64,000 bases of DNA. It comes from Patagioenas fasciata. Its lineage: Eukaryota > Chordata > Aves > Columbiformes > Columbidae. Shown one piece after another: positions 63,603 through 64,000 of this stretch (position 1 is the first letter of the stretch; every line of letters begins with the position of its first letter). The notes under the pieces were generated by a model. That model was not told where the DNA came from, did no database searches, and worked only from the letters and a program-made list of their open reading frames with translations. The stretch lies in contig NC_092541.1 in assembly GCF_037038585.1 (NCBI RefSeq), positions 2,973,445 through 3,037,444 of the forward strand, in the 5' to 3' direction. A program made the position numbers and the translations under genes.

Positions 63603-64000
63603 ATGTTTGTTTCAATAGCTACCTCCAGTACATACAGATAAACCACAACCAAAAAAACGTGAAAAATAATGTTTAAAAAGTGCACAAATGTAATTTCACG
63701 TAACTCCTATAGCATTGAAAGCTACGTTAACCAACCCACCCCCCAGGAAAGAAGAGAGAGATAGAGAGAAAGAGAGAGAGAGAGAATTTCACAGTCATGT
63801 TTTACATAAGCTATTGCGTTACACTACCACTAGTTAATAACTGGCAAAAGGCAGGAGAGACCTCCCGATCACTTTTGCATACTGTTCATTGTATCAAAGG
63901 ATAATCAGGAAAGTGGTGCTTACAGCTATATTGTTTACAGCAATAAAAGGGGGTTTTTCCCTTCTCTTTTCTATGCATTGTTGTTTGTTTCCCACCCCTC

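Larger units (their letters stand above)
63236..64000 (-). other. HOXB8: HOXB8 3' UTR (partial, runs off window)
   Basis: Identified by gene order (next 5' of HOXB7) and by the full-length miR-196 complementary site characteristic of HOXB8 mRNA. The transcript ends near an AATAAA at 63258-63263. It is AU-rich with CU runs (GA-rich on plus at 63536-63575 and 63751-63785). No HOXB8 coding sequence is in the window. Confidence 0.85.

Overview
This window is the middle of a vertebrate HoxB cluster, seen from its 3' (anterior) side. Every gene lies on the minus strand. From left to right it holds HOXB3 (with its 3' UTR), HOXB4, mir-10a, HOXB5, HOXB6, HOXB7 and, at the right edge, the 3' UTR of HOXB8. 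All five homeobox genes have the same plan: two coding exons, a phase-1 intron, a (Y/F)PWM hexapeptide late in exon 1 and a 60-residue homeodomain in exon 2. Spliced products are 399, 245, 265, 222 and 217 residues. The organism is most likely a bird. HOXB4 has the short 245-residue form without the mammalian polyproline run, HOXB3 lacks the mammalian polyglycine run, introns and spacers are compact, and there are many G/C homopolymers of the kind seen on avian microchromosomes. I cannot name the species.

Layout: HOXB3 3' UTR (1-1495), HOXB3 (1496-3769, with a 5' UTR that continues to a splice acceptor at 3887), a ~21 kb regulatory interval, HOXB4 (25915-27408), mir-10a (28651-28755), a ~12 kb interval, HOXB5 (41894-43594), a short 3 kb spacer, HOXB6 (46588-48483), a 9.8 kb interval with a promoter-like block near 55.8 kb, HOXB7 (58325-61795) and the HOXB8 3' UTR (from about 63.24 kb).

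How the parts work together: the five proteins are collinear anterior-posterior patterning factors that bind TAAT-type sites, usually with PBX/MEIS partners through the PWM motif. A microRNA layer sits on top. The miR-10a locus lies upstream of HOXB4, and the HOXB3 3' UTR holds an 8-mer miR-10 site. The HOXB6, HOXB7 and HOXB8 3' UTRs hold miR-196 sites, and the HOXB8 one pairs along the full length. HOXB4, HOXB7 and an orphan site at 55.8 kb share an inverted CCAAT plus CAYRTG E-box module.

The window shows no transposon I can recognise, as expected for a Hox cluster. Simple repeats are present, including an eight-unit 22-bp minisatellite about 0.4 kb upstream of mir-10a. Intergenic calls rest on motif reading by eye, without alignment, and are tentative.
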